The position numbers and the translations under genes are program-made. Under the pieces are notes generated by a model. It saw only the letters and a program-made list of their open reading frames with translations, was not told the origin of the DNA and made no database searches. Positions 1 to 8,202 of a stretch of DNA of 64,000 nt are shown here, piece by piece. The DNA is taken from assembly GCF_024505145.1 (NCBI RefSeq), contig NZ_JANIAA010000015.1, positions 1 through 64,000 on the forward strand, read 5' to 3'. This DNA comes from Streptomyces rugosispiralis (GTDB taxonomy: Bacteria; Actinomycetota; Actinomycetes; Streptomycetales; Streptomycetaceae). Position 1 is the stretch's first letter; each line of letters begins with the position of its first letter.

Positions 1-3000
1 AGCACCACCAGGCACAGCCCCCGACGCCGCCGGGACCGGGGCGTTGAGCCAGTACTGCTGGCGCTGGAAGGCATAGGTGGGCAGGTCGATCACGCGGGCG
101 CCGGTGGTGGCGTACGGGGCGGCCCAGTCGGCCTTCTTGCCCCGGACGTACGCCAGCGCGACAGCGGCCGTCAGGGTCTCCGCCTCGGGGCGCCCGCCGC
201 GCAGCGCGGCGGCGTACGCGGTGCCGTCGGCGTCGGGCAGACAGTCCTGGGCCATGGCGGTGAGCACGGCGTCGGGGCCGAGCTCCAGGAAGGTGGTGGC
301 GCCCTTGTCGGCCAGGGTGTGCACACCGTCGAGGAAGCGGACTGCCTCGCGGACGTGGCGCACCCAGTACTCGGGCGAGCACAGCTCCTCGGCGGTGGCG
401 ACGCGCCCGGTGACGGTGGAGACCACGGGGATGCGCGGCGGCGCGTACTCCAGCACCTGGGCGACGCGCCGGAATTCGGCGAGCATGCCGTCCATCAGCG
501 GGGAGTGGAACGCGTGGCTGACGGTGAGCCGCTTGGTCTTACGGCCCCGCTCCTCGAAGGACGCCGCGATATCCAGCGCGTCCTCCTCGGCGCCGGAGAC
601 GACGACGGAGTGGGGGCCGTTGATCGCGGCGATGCCGATCCGGTCCTCGCGCCCGGCGAGCAGCGGCAGCACCTCGTCCTCCGACGCCTGCACCGCGACC
701 ATCGCGCCACCGGCCGGAAGCTCCCGCATCAGCCGGCCACGGGCGGCGACCAGGGCGGCGGCGTCCTCCAGGGACAGCACGCCCGCCACATGGGCGGCCG
801 CGAGTTCGCCGATGGAGTGTCCGGCGAGCAGCTCGGGGCGCAGCCCCCAGGACTCGAGGAGGCGGTAGAGCGCGACCTCGATGGCGAACAGGGCGGGCTG
901 GGTGTAGTCGGTGCGGTCCAGGAGGGCGGCCTCGGGGCTGCCCTCCTCGGCGAAGAGGACGTCGAGGAGCGGGAGTTCGAGCTGCTCCTCGAGGTACCAG
1001 CAGGCGTCGTCGAGGGCTTCGGCGAAGACGGGGTAGGCGGCGTGCAGCTCGCGGCCCATGCCGAGGCGCTGGCTGCCCTGTCCGGTGAACAGCAGGGCGA
1101 GCTTTCCGGCGGCCGGGGCGCCGCGCACGACCGACGGCCCGTCGCCACCGTCGGCGAGGGTGCGCAGGGCGGTGCGGAAGCCGTCGCGGTCACCGGCGAG
1201 GAGCACGGCGCGCTGTTCGAAGGTGGCGCGGGTGGTGGCCAGGGAGTGGCCGATGTCGGTGAGCGCGAGGCCGGGGTCGGCCTCCAGCAGCGCGTGCAGC
1301 CGCTCGGCCTGGCCCTGGAGGGCCTCGGTGGTCTTCGCGGAGAGGGCCCAGGGCAGCAGAGCGGGTTCCGTAGAGCCCTCGGGCTCCTCGGGCTCCTCGG
1401 GCTCGTTCCGCTCCGCGTCCTCGACCGGCGGCTGCTCGATGATGGCGTGCGCGTTGGTGCCGCTCATGCCGAACGACGAGACGCCCGCGCGGCGCGGGCG
1501 GTCGCTCTCCGGCCAGGGCCGCGCCTCGGTCAGCAGCTCGATGTCACCGGCGGTCCAGTCGACATGCGGGGTCGGCTCGTCCACGTGCAGCGTCCGTGGC
1601 AGCACCCCGTGCCGCATCGCCATGACCATCTTGATGATGCCGCCGACACCGGCCGCCGACTGGGTGTGGCCGATGTTGGACTTGAGCGAGCCGAGCCACA
1701 GCGGCCGGTCCGCCTCGCGGTCCCGGCCGTAGGTGGCGAGCAGCGCCTGGGCCTCGATGGGGTCGCCGAGCGTCGTACCGGTGCCGTGGGCCTCGACGGT
1801 GTCCACGTCGGCGGCCGTCAGTCCGGCGTTGGCGAGGGCCTGCCGGATGACGCGCTGCTGGGCGGGGCCGCTGGGGGCGGTGAGGCCGTTGCTGGCGCCG
1901 TCCTGGTTGATGGCGGTGCCACGGACGACGGCGAGGACCCGGTGGCCGTGTCGGCGGGCCTCCGAGAGCCGCTCGACGAGCAGCATGCCGACGCCCTCGC
2001 CCCACGCGGTGCCGTCGGCCGCGGCGGCGAACGGCTTGCAGCGGCCGTCGGGGGCGAGGCCGCGCTGGCGGCTGAAGGCGATGAACGAGCCGGGGTTGGC
2101 CATGACCGCCGCGCCGCCGGCGAGCGCCATGGTGCACTCGCCCGCGCGCAGCGCCTGGACGGCCAGGTGGAGCGCCACCAGCGAGGAGGAGCAGGCGGTG
2201 TCGACGGTGACGGTGGGGCCTTCGAAGCCGAAGGTGTAGGCGATCCGGCCGGAGGCGACGCTGGCGGCGTTGCCGGTGACCAGATAGCCCTCGAAGCCCT
2301 GCTCGGCCTCGTGCAGCCGGGGGCCGTAGTCCTGGGTCTCGGCGCCGACGAACACACCGGTCCGGCCGCCCCGGACGGTCGCGGGGTCGATACCGGCGCG
2401 TTCGAAGACCTCCCAGGAGGTCTCCAGCAGCAGCCGCTGCTGCGGATCCATCGCGAGGGCCTCGCGCGGGGAGATTCCGAAGAACGCCGGATCGAACTCG
2501 GCGGCGTCGTGCAGGAATCCGCCTTCGCGGGTATAGCTGCTGCCCGGCCGGTCCGGGTCGGGGTCGTAAAGTCCGGCGAGATCCCAGCCCCGGGTCACCG
2601 GGAATTCGGAGATGACGTCTTTTCCGCCCGCGACGATTTCCCACAGTTCCTCGGGAGAGCCGACCGCACCGGGGAACCGGCAGCTCATTCCGACAATGGC
2701 GATGGGTTCGTCGGCGGCCATCGGGCCCATTCCGGCGTCGGCCGGGGAAGTGTCGGAGTCGTCGTCCGCGCCGAGCAGTTCGGCCCGCACATGGCGGGCG
2801 AGGTCGGCGGGGGTGGGGTGGTCGAAGGCGAGGGTGACCGGCAGCCGCAGTCCGGTGGCGGCGGTCAGCCGGGCGTGCAGATCGACCGTGGCGAGGGAGT
2901 CGAAGCCCAGGTCGAGGAAGGGGCGCTCGGGGTCGAGGACATCCGGCGCCTTGTCCTTGAGGGCTTGTTCGACGATCTCGCCGACCCAGGTGGCCAGGGC

Positions 3001-3120
3001 CTCGGCGCGCTCGGCCTCGGGGAGCGCGGCGAGCCGGTCACGCCACGGGGACGCCCCTTCGGGACTCGTCCCCCCCTTTTCGGTGTGCTCGGGCGTGAAA
3101 TCCACGGACTCACTCACCAT
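1..3120 (-). CDS. Type I modular polyketide synthase, 5' part (ACP-KS-AT...)
   Basis: This is the first 1040 codons of a modular PKS; the gene runs off the left edge. Domains in order are an ACP at about residues 35-115 (LGFDSL, phosphopantetheine Ser75), a KS at about 143-565 (active Cys310 in DTACSSS, then HGTGT and SNIGHT), and an AT at about 650-940 (Ser769 in GHSIGE). The window ends after the post-AT linker (YAFQRQQYWL). The AT carries HAFH at residues 869-872, the signature of malonyl-CoA specificity. No coiled-coil N-terminal docking domain precedes the ACP, and no loading AT or KSQ is present. It could therefore be the first protein of the assembly line, with an ACP-only loading module charged in trans (inference). 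The start is uncertain: ATG at 3120, 3132 and 3147 are all in frame. The KS-AT linker holds a short Glu-Pro repeat. Confidence 0.93.
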   Translation of the reverse strand, partial: MVSESVDFTPEHTEKGGTSPEGASPWRDRLAALPEAERAEALATWVGEIVEQALKDKAPDVLDPERPFLDLGFDSLATVDLHARLTAATGLRLPVTLAFDHPTPADLARHVRAELLGADDDSDTSPADAGMGPMAADEPIAIVGMSCRFPGAVGSPEELWEIVAGGKDVISEFPVTRGWDLAGLYDPDPDRPGSSYTREGGFLHDAAEFDPAFFGISPREALAMDPQQRLLLETSWEVFERAGIDPATVRGGRTGVFVGAETQDYGPRLHEAEQGFEGYLVTGNAASVASGRIAYTFGFEGPTVTVDTACSSSLVALHLAVQALRAGECTMALAGGAAVMANPGSFIAFSRQRGLAPDGRCKPFAAAADGTAWGEGVGMLLVERLSEARRHGHRVLAVVRGTAINQDGASNGLTAPSGPAQQRVIRQALANAGLTAADVDTVEAHGTGTTLGDPIEAQALLATYGRDREADRPLWLGSLKSNIGHTQSAAGVGGIIKMVMAMRHGVLPRTLHVDEPTPHVDWTAGDIELLTEARPWPESDRPRRAGVSSFGMSGTNAHAIIEQPPVEDAERNEPEEPEEPEGSTEPALLPWALSAKTTEALQGQAERLHALLEADPGLALTDIGHSLATTRATFEQRAVLLAGDRDGFRTALRTLADGGDGPSVVRGAPAAGKLALLFTGQGSQRLGMGRELHAAYPVFAEALDDACWYLEEQLELPLLDVLFAEEGSPEAALLDRTDYTQPALFAIEVALYRLLESWGLRPELLAGHSIGELAAAHVAGVLSLEDAAALVAARGRLMRELPAGGAMVAVQASEDEVLPLLAGREDRIGIAAINGPHSVVVSGAEEDALDIAASFEERGRKTKRLTVSHAFHSPLMDGMLAEFRRVAQVLEYAPPRIPVVSTVTGRVATAEELCSPEYWVRHVREAVRFLDGVHTLADKGATTFLELGPDAVLTAMAQDCLPDADGTAYAAALRGGRPEAETLTAAVALAYVRGKKADWAAPYATTGARVIDLPTYAFQRQQYWLNAPVPAASGAVPGGA

Positions 3121-3204
3121 CGCGCGCCCCATTACCCTCGCAGACATAACACCAAGACCGTACGTCAGCTTTACACAGGGCAGGGCGACCAGAAACCCCT
3201 TCAA

Positions 3205-3255
3205 ACCCCCTATGGACCCCTATCATCTCTTTGGGGTCCCGTATCCGAGGGGTAT
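3205..3255 (-). promoter_or_regulatory. Candidate PKS promoter region with repeated CCCCTAT motifs
   Basis: Upstream of the minus-strand PKS start, ACCCCCTAT (3205-3213) and ACCCCTAT (3216-3223) are direct repeats. An inverted copy, GGGGTAT, lies at 3249-3255. Similar CCCCTA/TAGGGG elements occur upstream of the thioesterase gene at 12008-12031. They are candidate binding sites for the LAL-family LuxR regulator of the cluster. This is inferred from sequence resemblance only. Confidence 0.4.
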
Positions 3256-3382
3256 CGCGCAATGGCCACCGTTAATTCACCAGAGTGCATGAGAATTCCG
3301 GTCGCGACAAGGATCTCGAGCAAATAATGCGCCCAGTATTCAGTCTTTCAGAGATGGAGGGGCTCGGAGGTGGCGGGGTTCA

Positions 3383-3421
3383 GAGGTGGAGGGGCGGCCT
3401 TTCGGTCCGCCCCTCCACCTC
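3383..3421 (-). terminator. Strong hairpin terminator downstream of the PH-domain operon
   Basis: A perfect 15-bp stem (GAGGTGGAGGGGCGG and its complement) closes a 9-nt loop. It lies between the 3' end of the minus-strand PH-domain gene (3451) and the PKS promoter region, so it would separate the two units. It has no long U tract, as is common in high-GC genomes. Confidence 0.75.
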
Positions 3422-3450
3422 TCGGGGGATCGCCAGTTGGTCTCGGGGGG

Positions 3451-4998
3451 TCAGCCGCGGTCGGGGGCTCTCTCGATGAACGGGGCCAGCAGCCCCGGTA
3501 CCGCGGTCTCGGCGAGGGCGATTCCCTGGCCTTCGGTCAGGTCGTGCACGTGGTAGACGCCTTCGCCCGCGGCGGTGGTGGCGCCGAGGGTGATCAGCCC
3601 GGCCCGGCGCTGGAAGGGCGTCCGGGAGAACTTCCAGCCGACGATCGCGTCGCGCTGGAGGGCGACGGTGCGGCGGGCGAACGCGCCGGAGCAGGCGGCC
3701 AGATAGCGGTCGCGCAGCCCGTGGCCGAGGCTGTGGTAGGCGCTGAAGGCGAACGCCACCAGGAGCGGCACCAGCACCACGCCGGTGATCACGCCGGTGA
3801 TGACGAGCCACTCGCCCAGCCACAGGCCCAGGCCCACCGGGACGGCCGCGATCAGGACCGACCACATGAGGGCGCGGTTGATCCGGCGCCGCAGGGCCGC
3901 CTTGGGGTGCGCGAGGAGGCCCTTGCGCTCGATCAGCCCGGGGCCGGTCGGCAGCGCCTGGGCGGCGACCCGCATGGCCTCGTCGCGCGGGGCGGGCGGG
4001 GTCAGTCCGCGGCGCCTGCGGTTGTCCTCCTGATTGCCCAGGCCGCTGGCGACGGCGTTGAGCTTGGCGCCCCTGGCCCAGCGCAGCGGGACGGGCTCGA
4101 CGAGTTCGAGGCCGCGCAGATGGCGTTCCTCGATGCTCACGGAGCGGGTGGCCAGCAGTCCGCGGCGGATGCGGAGGATTCCGCCGTCCTCGCGGCGCAG
4201 TTCGTAACCGGCCCAGTTCTCGATGAAGGTGGCGGAGGAGCCGATCATGCCGAGGACGACGATGACGACGACGGCCAGCAGGATTCCGTACCAGAGCGGA
4301 ATGGTGCCGAAGCGGTCCTCGAGGTCCTTGACGACGCCGAGGTCGAGCGGGTTCACCTGGAGTTCGCTCAGGGTGCGGTACGTACTGGCGGCGGCGATGA
4401 AGACACCGCCCACGCCCCAGACGGTCAGCGGGCCGTAGCGCAGCCAGGACCAGTCCAGCCGGCTGAGCACACCGTCGCTGTCGGCCACCGGCCGGGCCCG
4501 GCCGGCGTCGCGCAGCGCGATGATCTGGCGGCGCAGCTCCACCGCGTCGGCCTTGGTGATGCCGTCGAGGGCGAGCCTGCGGGCGGCGGCGTCGCTCTGG
4601 TCCCCGCTGTCGATGCGCAGCGTGGTGAGGCCGAAGATCCGGTGCACCGGGTTGGCGGTGACGTCGACACCGCGGATGCGGCCGATCGGGACCGAGCGCT
4701 CGCTGCGGAAGAGCAGCCCGGTGTGGAGCTCGAAGCGGTCCTCGGTGAGCCGGTAGCAGGTGGTGAACAGCCGCATCAGCCCGATGCCGCTGATGACCAG
4801 GAAGGTCACGAACAGCGAGCCGAGGGTGATGATGACCTGGAGGTTGGTCTTGCCTCCGGTGACCGCGAGGCTGGCCAGGAACATGGCCACCGGCGCGGCG
4901 AGGATGGAGAGGTTGACCAGGAGCAGCCGCCCGTTGAGCCGCCCCCAGTCGCGGCCCGCCGCGTGGAGGTCCGGCCGCACGGTGGTCTCGGAGCTCAT
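3451..4998 (-). CDS. Membrane protein with bacterial PH (bPH2/YdbT-like) domains
   Basis: A 515-residue integral membrane protein of the YdbT/DUF304 type. Hydrophobic pairs lie near residues 28-75, 185-215, 235-260 and 385-430. Each is followed by a beta-rich bPH2 segment, for example 'RLTEDRFELHTGLLF' and 'YELRREDGGILRIRRG', giving the usual three-repeat architecture. The role is unknown. In Bacillus, related pairs affect sensitivity to membrane-active bacteriocins (family knowledge). The start is the ATG at 4998, which overlaps the stop of the upstream YdbS-like gene by 4 bases, so the two are translationally coupled and probably form one membrane complex. A terminator follows at 3383-3421. 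Nothing ties it functionally to the adjacent PKS. Confidence 0.88.
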   Translation of the reverse strand: MSSETTVRPDLHAAGRDWGRLNGRLLLVNLSILAAPVAMFLASLAVTGGKTNLQVIITLGSLFVTFLVISGIGLMRLFTTCYRLTEDRFELHTGLLFRSERSVPIGRIRGVDVTANPVHRIFGLTTLRIDSGDQSDAAARRLALDGITKADAVELRRQIIALRDAGRARPVADSDGVLSRLDWSWLRYGPLTVWGVGGVFIAAASTYRTLSELQVNPLDLGVVKDLEDRFGTIPLWYGILLAVVVIVVLGMIGSSATFIENWAGYELRREDGGILRIRRGLLATRSVSIEERHLRGLELVEPVPLRWARGAKLNAVASGLGNQEDNRRRRGLTPPAPRDEAMRVAAQALPTGPGLIERKGLLAHPKAALRRRINRALMWSVLIAAVPVGLGLWLGEWLVITGVITGVVLVPLLVAFAFSAYHSLGHGLRDRYLAACSGAFARRTVALQRDAIVGWKFSRTPFQRRAGLITLGATTAAGEGVYHVHDLTEGQGIALAETAVPGLLAPFIERAPDRG

Positions 4999-5495
4999 GT
5001 GGCGTCTCCCGGCACGGCCTGGGTGCACTTGGCCAGGTACTCCACCAGGTCCCCGGCCAGCTTGTGGTCGATGCCCTTGATCTTCACCGCGCCCGCGGCG
5101 GAGGCGGTGGTCACGGTGACACCGGAGAGCCCGAACAGCTGCTGGATCGGGCCGCGCAGGGTGTCCACCGTCTGCACCCGGGACAGCGGCACGACCCGCC
5201 ACTGCTGCCAGAGCCAGCCGGAGGCCGCGTAGACCGCCTCGTTGGTGGCCTCCCAGCGGTGGACCCGGTAGCGCCAGGCCGGCATGACGGCCATGTAGAG
5301 CAGCCCGGGGACCAGCGAGATCAGCGTGGCCCACATGAAGAACTCACGCGTGGGGGGAATGGAGGCCCACAGGATCCCGAAGACGAGCGGCAGGGGCAGG
5401 GCGAAGAGTGCGGACTGCAGCGTCCACCAGCCGATCGCACGGCGGTCGACCCGGTGCCGGGGCGGTCGGAGCCTCAGATTGTCATGGCTTTCCAC
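4995..5495 (-). CDS. YdbS-like bacterial PH-domain membrane protein
   Basis: A 166-residue protein with two transmembrane helices at about residues 23-75, followed by one bPH2 domain ('YRVHRWEATNEAVYAASG', then 'VPLSRVQTVDTLRGPIQQL'). It is the short partner of the YdbT-like protein encoded immediately downstream with an ATGA overlap, the standard arrangement for this pair. The start is a GTG at 5495 preceded by an AGGGTGA-type ribosome binding site. The function is not established. Confidence 0.87.
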   Translation of the reverse strand: MESHDNLRLRPPRHRVDRRAIGWWTLQSALFALPLPLVFGILWASIPPTREFFMWATLISLVPGLLYMAVMPAWRYRVHRWEATNEAVYAASGWLWQQWRVVPLSRVQTVDTLRGPIQQLFGLSGVTVTTASAAGAVKIKGIDHKLAGDLVEYLAKCTQAVPGDAT

Positions 5496-5573
5496 TGCTT
5501 CACCCTGCTCTTGCGTCTGACGGGTGCCGGGACGGTGCCCGGCGGGGGTTGGTGGCCTATGAAATCAGGCGGC

Positions 5574-6140
5574 TCAGACCGACGCACCGGTGACGGTCTG
5601 CCGCGGCAGCTGACCGGTTCCGGTGTTCTGGTCCTTCAGCTTGCGCATCTTGGCCAGCAGCACGGCGGTTCGGGTCAGCACCATGGCCAGCGACATGAAG
5701 ACGAAGGCGTTGGCGTAGGTGTCCTGGCCGCTGATCTTGTAGTCGATGGAGAACTTGACCAGGTCCATGGTGAACCAGTGCTCGGCGCCGTAGGCGAAGA
5801 GGACGCGTCCGCCGGAGAGGACGATCCACACCAGGGCGTAGCCGATGCCACCGATGGTGTAGAGCTCACCGGACGTGGCGTCCTTGTAGGCGGGCAGCAG
5901 CACTCCGGCGATCAGACCGCAGATGACGCCGGTGCCGACGCCCACGAGCTGCAGGGAAATGTCGTTGCCCTTGGTCGGGAAGGAGTCGACGAAGATCGCG
6001 ATGACCACGGCCACGGCGATGACCGAGCGCACCATCCGCATCGTGGTGATGCGGCGGCGGCCGATGTCGGTCGCCAGGATGATGATCAGGATCGTGCCAC
6101 TGGCGATCAGTGCGGACAGGAACTGGCTCATCTGTGGCAT
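5574..6140 (-). CDS. Small multi-pass membrane protein (possibly CcdC/DUF1453-like)
   Basis: A protein of 188 residues with about five hydrophobic segments ('LIASGTILIIILATDI', 'SVIAVAVVIAIFVD', 'GVGTGVICGLIAGVLL', 'GIGYALVWIVLSGGRVLF', 'AFVFMSLAMVLTRTAVLL'). The spaced glycines and the Arg after the fourth helix recall the CcdC/DUF1453 family, a tentative match. The start is the ATG at 6140, with GGAG 10 nt upstream; a TTG at 6161 and an ATG at 6131 are alternatives. It is divergent from the sensor kinase at 6308, sharing a 167-bp intergenic region. It may be a target or sensory partner of that system (inference). Confidence 0.7.
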   Translation of the reverse strand: MPQMSQFLSALIASGTILIIILATDIGRRRITTMRMVRSVIAVAVVIAIFVDSFPTKGNDISLQLVGVGTGVICGLIAGVLLPAYKDATSGELYTIGGIGYALVWIVLSGGRVLFAYGAEHWFTMDLVKFSIDYKISGQDTYANAFVFMSLAMVLTRTAVLLAKMRKLKDQNTGTGQLPRQTVTGASV

Positions 6141-6307
6141 ATGCGACGTTCTCCAAGCCAAAAGGGGATGTGCGTTCGGTGTGACGGTGCTCCGCCTCGC
6201 CTAGCTCAACGCTAGAAGCGGGCGAGCCACGGCGAGACGACTGAACGGTGGGTTCCGACTGTCAACCGTCCGGTGGACACGGTGGACACGCGTGGTAGTA
6301 CTGAGCC

Positions 6308-7552
6308 GTGCGCAATCACTCTCCGGGGGACGGCTCGCAGACCGGGGCGTACTACGGTCCCGAGTCCGGCACCCGCTGGTTCGGCCTGTGGGACGGCTTC
6401 TTCGCCGTCTCCTATCTCGTTACGGCGGTCCTGCTCTTCCTCTCCGGCGGCTCGCAGGTCAACCACTCCATCCCGATCGCCGCGCTGACCCTCATCGTGC
6501 CCTGGTACGCGGCGGTCGGCCGGACGCTGATGATCGAGGACACCTACGGACCGCGGAACCTGGTCTTCGCGGCGGGCCTGGTGACGCTGTTCTGTCTCAC
6601 CACGGCGTTCAACCTCATCGGCGCGTTCGCGCTGTTCGCGGTCATCCCGATGCTGATCATGAGCCTGCCGATGGCCTCGGCGGTGGTGCTGGCCACGGTG
6701 GCCAATCTCTGCCCCGTGCTGGTGGTGGCGTTCACCGGTGCGGACCTGGGGCTGAGCGTCCTGGGTGTGCTGCCCATCTCGCTGCTGAGCATCGCGCTGT
6801 CGGTGCTGCTGGGGATGTGGATCAAGCGGGTGGTGCGGCAGAGCAAGGAGCGCGGACTGCTCATCGAGGAGTTGCGGCACAGCCGGGAGCGGGTGGCCAG
6901 GCTCTCCCACGAGGCCGGTATCTCGGCCGAGCGCGAGCGGCTGGCCCGGGAGATCCACGACACCCTGGCGCAGGGCCTGACCAGCATCATCAGCCTGGTG
7001 CAGGCGGCCGAGTCGGAGGTGCGCGCGGCCCCGGACCAGGCGGTGGACCATCTGTCGCTGGCCGGGCGGGTGGCCAAGGAGTCGCTCGCCGAGGCCCGGG
7101 GCTTCGTGGCCGCCCTCACCCCGCCCGCGCTGCGTGGCGGTTCGCTGTCCCAGGCGGTGCGGCGGCAGGCGGAGGGCCTGATCGCCGAGACCGGCCTTGA
7201 GGTGCGGTGTTCGGTGATGGGCGAGGAGAAGTCGCTGCCGATGGCGGTGAACGTGGTGCTGCTGCGTACGGTGCAGGAGGCCATCGCCAATGTGCGCAAG
7301 CACGCCAAACAGGCCCGTACGGTCGATGTGATCGTGGTCTTCGACCAGGACGGCGTCCGGCTGATGGTCCGCGACGACGGCGAGGGGTTCACCCCGGACG
7401 GCGGCCAGGAAGGCTACGGGCTGCGCGGTATGCAGGCCCGGGTGGCGGAGATCGACGGGGTGGCGTCCGTCACCAGCGGCCCCGGACGGGGCACCACCGT
7501 GGAGGTGAGCGTGCCGATGACGGCGCCGGCCGGGGAGGAGTCGCGTGGCTGA
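6308..7552 (+). CDS. NarL/DesK-type sensor histidine kinase
   Basis: A 414-residue kinase. Residues about 30-185 form an integral membrane sensor with five or six helices and no large extracytoplasmic domain. A short coiled coil, a HisKA_3 dimerisation domain (phospho-acceptor His217 in 'LAREIHDTLAQG') and a HATPase_c domain (N box 'AIANVRKHAK', G boxes 'DDGEGF' and 'GYGLRGM') follow. The GTG start at 6308 lacks a clear Shine-Dalgarno. The response regulator overlaps its 3' end by 8 bp, so the pair is co-translated. The small membrane protein encoded divergently may share its promoter region. The stimulus is unknown. Confidence 0.93.
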   Translation: MRNHSPGDGSQTGAYYGPESGTRWFGLWDGFFAVSYLVTAVLLFLSGGSQVNHSIPIAALTLIVPWYAAVGRTLMIEDTYGPRNLVFAAGLVTLFCLTTAFNLIGAFALFAVIPMLIMSLPMASAVVLATVANLCPVLVVAFTGADLGLSVLGVLPISLLSIALSVLLGMWIKRVVRQSKERGLLIEELRHSRERVARLSHEAGISAERERLAREIHDTLAQGLTSIISLVQAAESEVRAAPDQAVDHLSLAGRVAKESLAEARGFVAALTPPALRGGSLSQAVRRQAEGLIAETGLEVRCSVMGEEKSLPMAVNVVLLRTVQEAIANVRKHAKQARTVDVIVVFDQDGVRLMVRDDGEGFTPDGGQEGYGLRGMQARVAEIDGVASVTSGPGRGTTVEVSVPMTAPAGEESRG

Positions 7553-8192
7553 CAGCACGCCGGGCGGGTCGAGCCCGATCAGGGTCCTGCTGGCCGACGA
7601 CCATCCCGTGGTGCGGGAGGGGCTGAGCGCCATGCTGGAGTCCGCCGAGGGGATCACGGTGGTCGGGCAGGCCGGTTCCGGTGAGGAGGCGGTGGTCCAG
7701 GCGGTCGCGCTGCGGCCGGACATCACCCTGCTGGATCTGCGCATGGGCGGAATGGACGGGGTCGAGGCCACCGGTCAGATCCTGCGCCAGGTGCCAAGCT
7801 GCAAGGTGGTCATCGTGACCACGTACGAGGACGACTCCGACATCCTGCGCGCGGTGGAGGCGGGCGCCGCGGGCTATCTGCTGAAGGGCAGTTCACGTCA
7901 GGAGCTGATCGACGCGGTGCAGACCGCGGCGCGTGGCGAGACCGTGCTCACCCCGTCCCTCGCGGGCAAGCTCTTCCGCCCCCGGGCGCCCGAGCCGTCC
8001 CCGCTCTCCGGCCGTGAGCGCGAGGTGCTGCGGCTGGTCGGCCGGGGGCTGACCAACGCCGAGATCGGCGCCGAGCTGTTCGTCAGCGAGGCCACGGTCA
8101 AGACGCATCTGCTGCGGTCGTATCGGAAACTCGGTGTGTCCGACCGCACGGCCGCGGTGATGAAGGCCATGGAACACGGCTTGTTGAGCTGA
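7545..8192 (+). CDS. NarL/FixJ-family response regulator
   Basis: A 215-residue regulator. The receiver domain (residues 12-130) has the acidic pocket D18-D19, phospho-acceptor Asp64 ('LLDLRMGG') and the conserved Lys of 'YLLKGSS'. A LuxR-type HTH occupies about 150-210 ('LSGREREVLRLVGRGLTNAE', then 'EATVKTHL'). It is the cognate partner of the kinase it overlaps by 8 bp; GTG start at 7545. It converges with the LAL regulator gene, whose stop lies only 10 bp further on. Confidence 0.95.
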   Translation: MADSTPGGSSPIRVLLADDHPVVREGLSAMLESAEGITVVGQAGSGEEAVVQAVALRPDITLLDLRMGGMDGVEATGQILRQVPSCKVVIVTTYEDDSDILRAVEAGAAGYLLKGSSRQELIDAVQTAARGETVLTPSLAGKLFRPRAPEPSPLSGREREVLRLVGRGLTNAEIGAELFVSEATVKTHLLRSYRKLGVSDRTAAVMKAMEHGLLS

Positions 8193-8202
8193 GCGGACCC
8201 CG

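Noticed and set aside
1377..1410. Short CTCCTCGGG repeats as a regulatory element
   Set aside because: They encode a Glu-Pro linker between the KS and AT domains of the PKS.
319..3327. A long open plus-strand frame opposite the PKS
   Set aside because: It is an antisense shadow: the minus strand has full ACP, KS and AT motifs, while the plus frame is low-complexity Gly/Glu/Arg sequence caused by high GC at third positions.
3370..5232. A plus-strand frame with acidic runs and Asp repeats
   Set aside because: It is antisense to the PH-domain membrane protein; the composition is an artefact of reading reverse-complemented hydrophobic codons.
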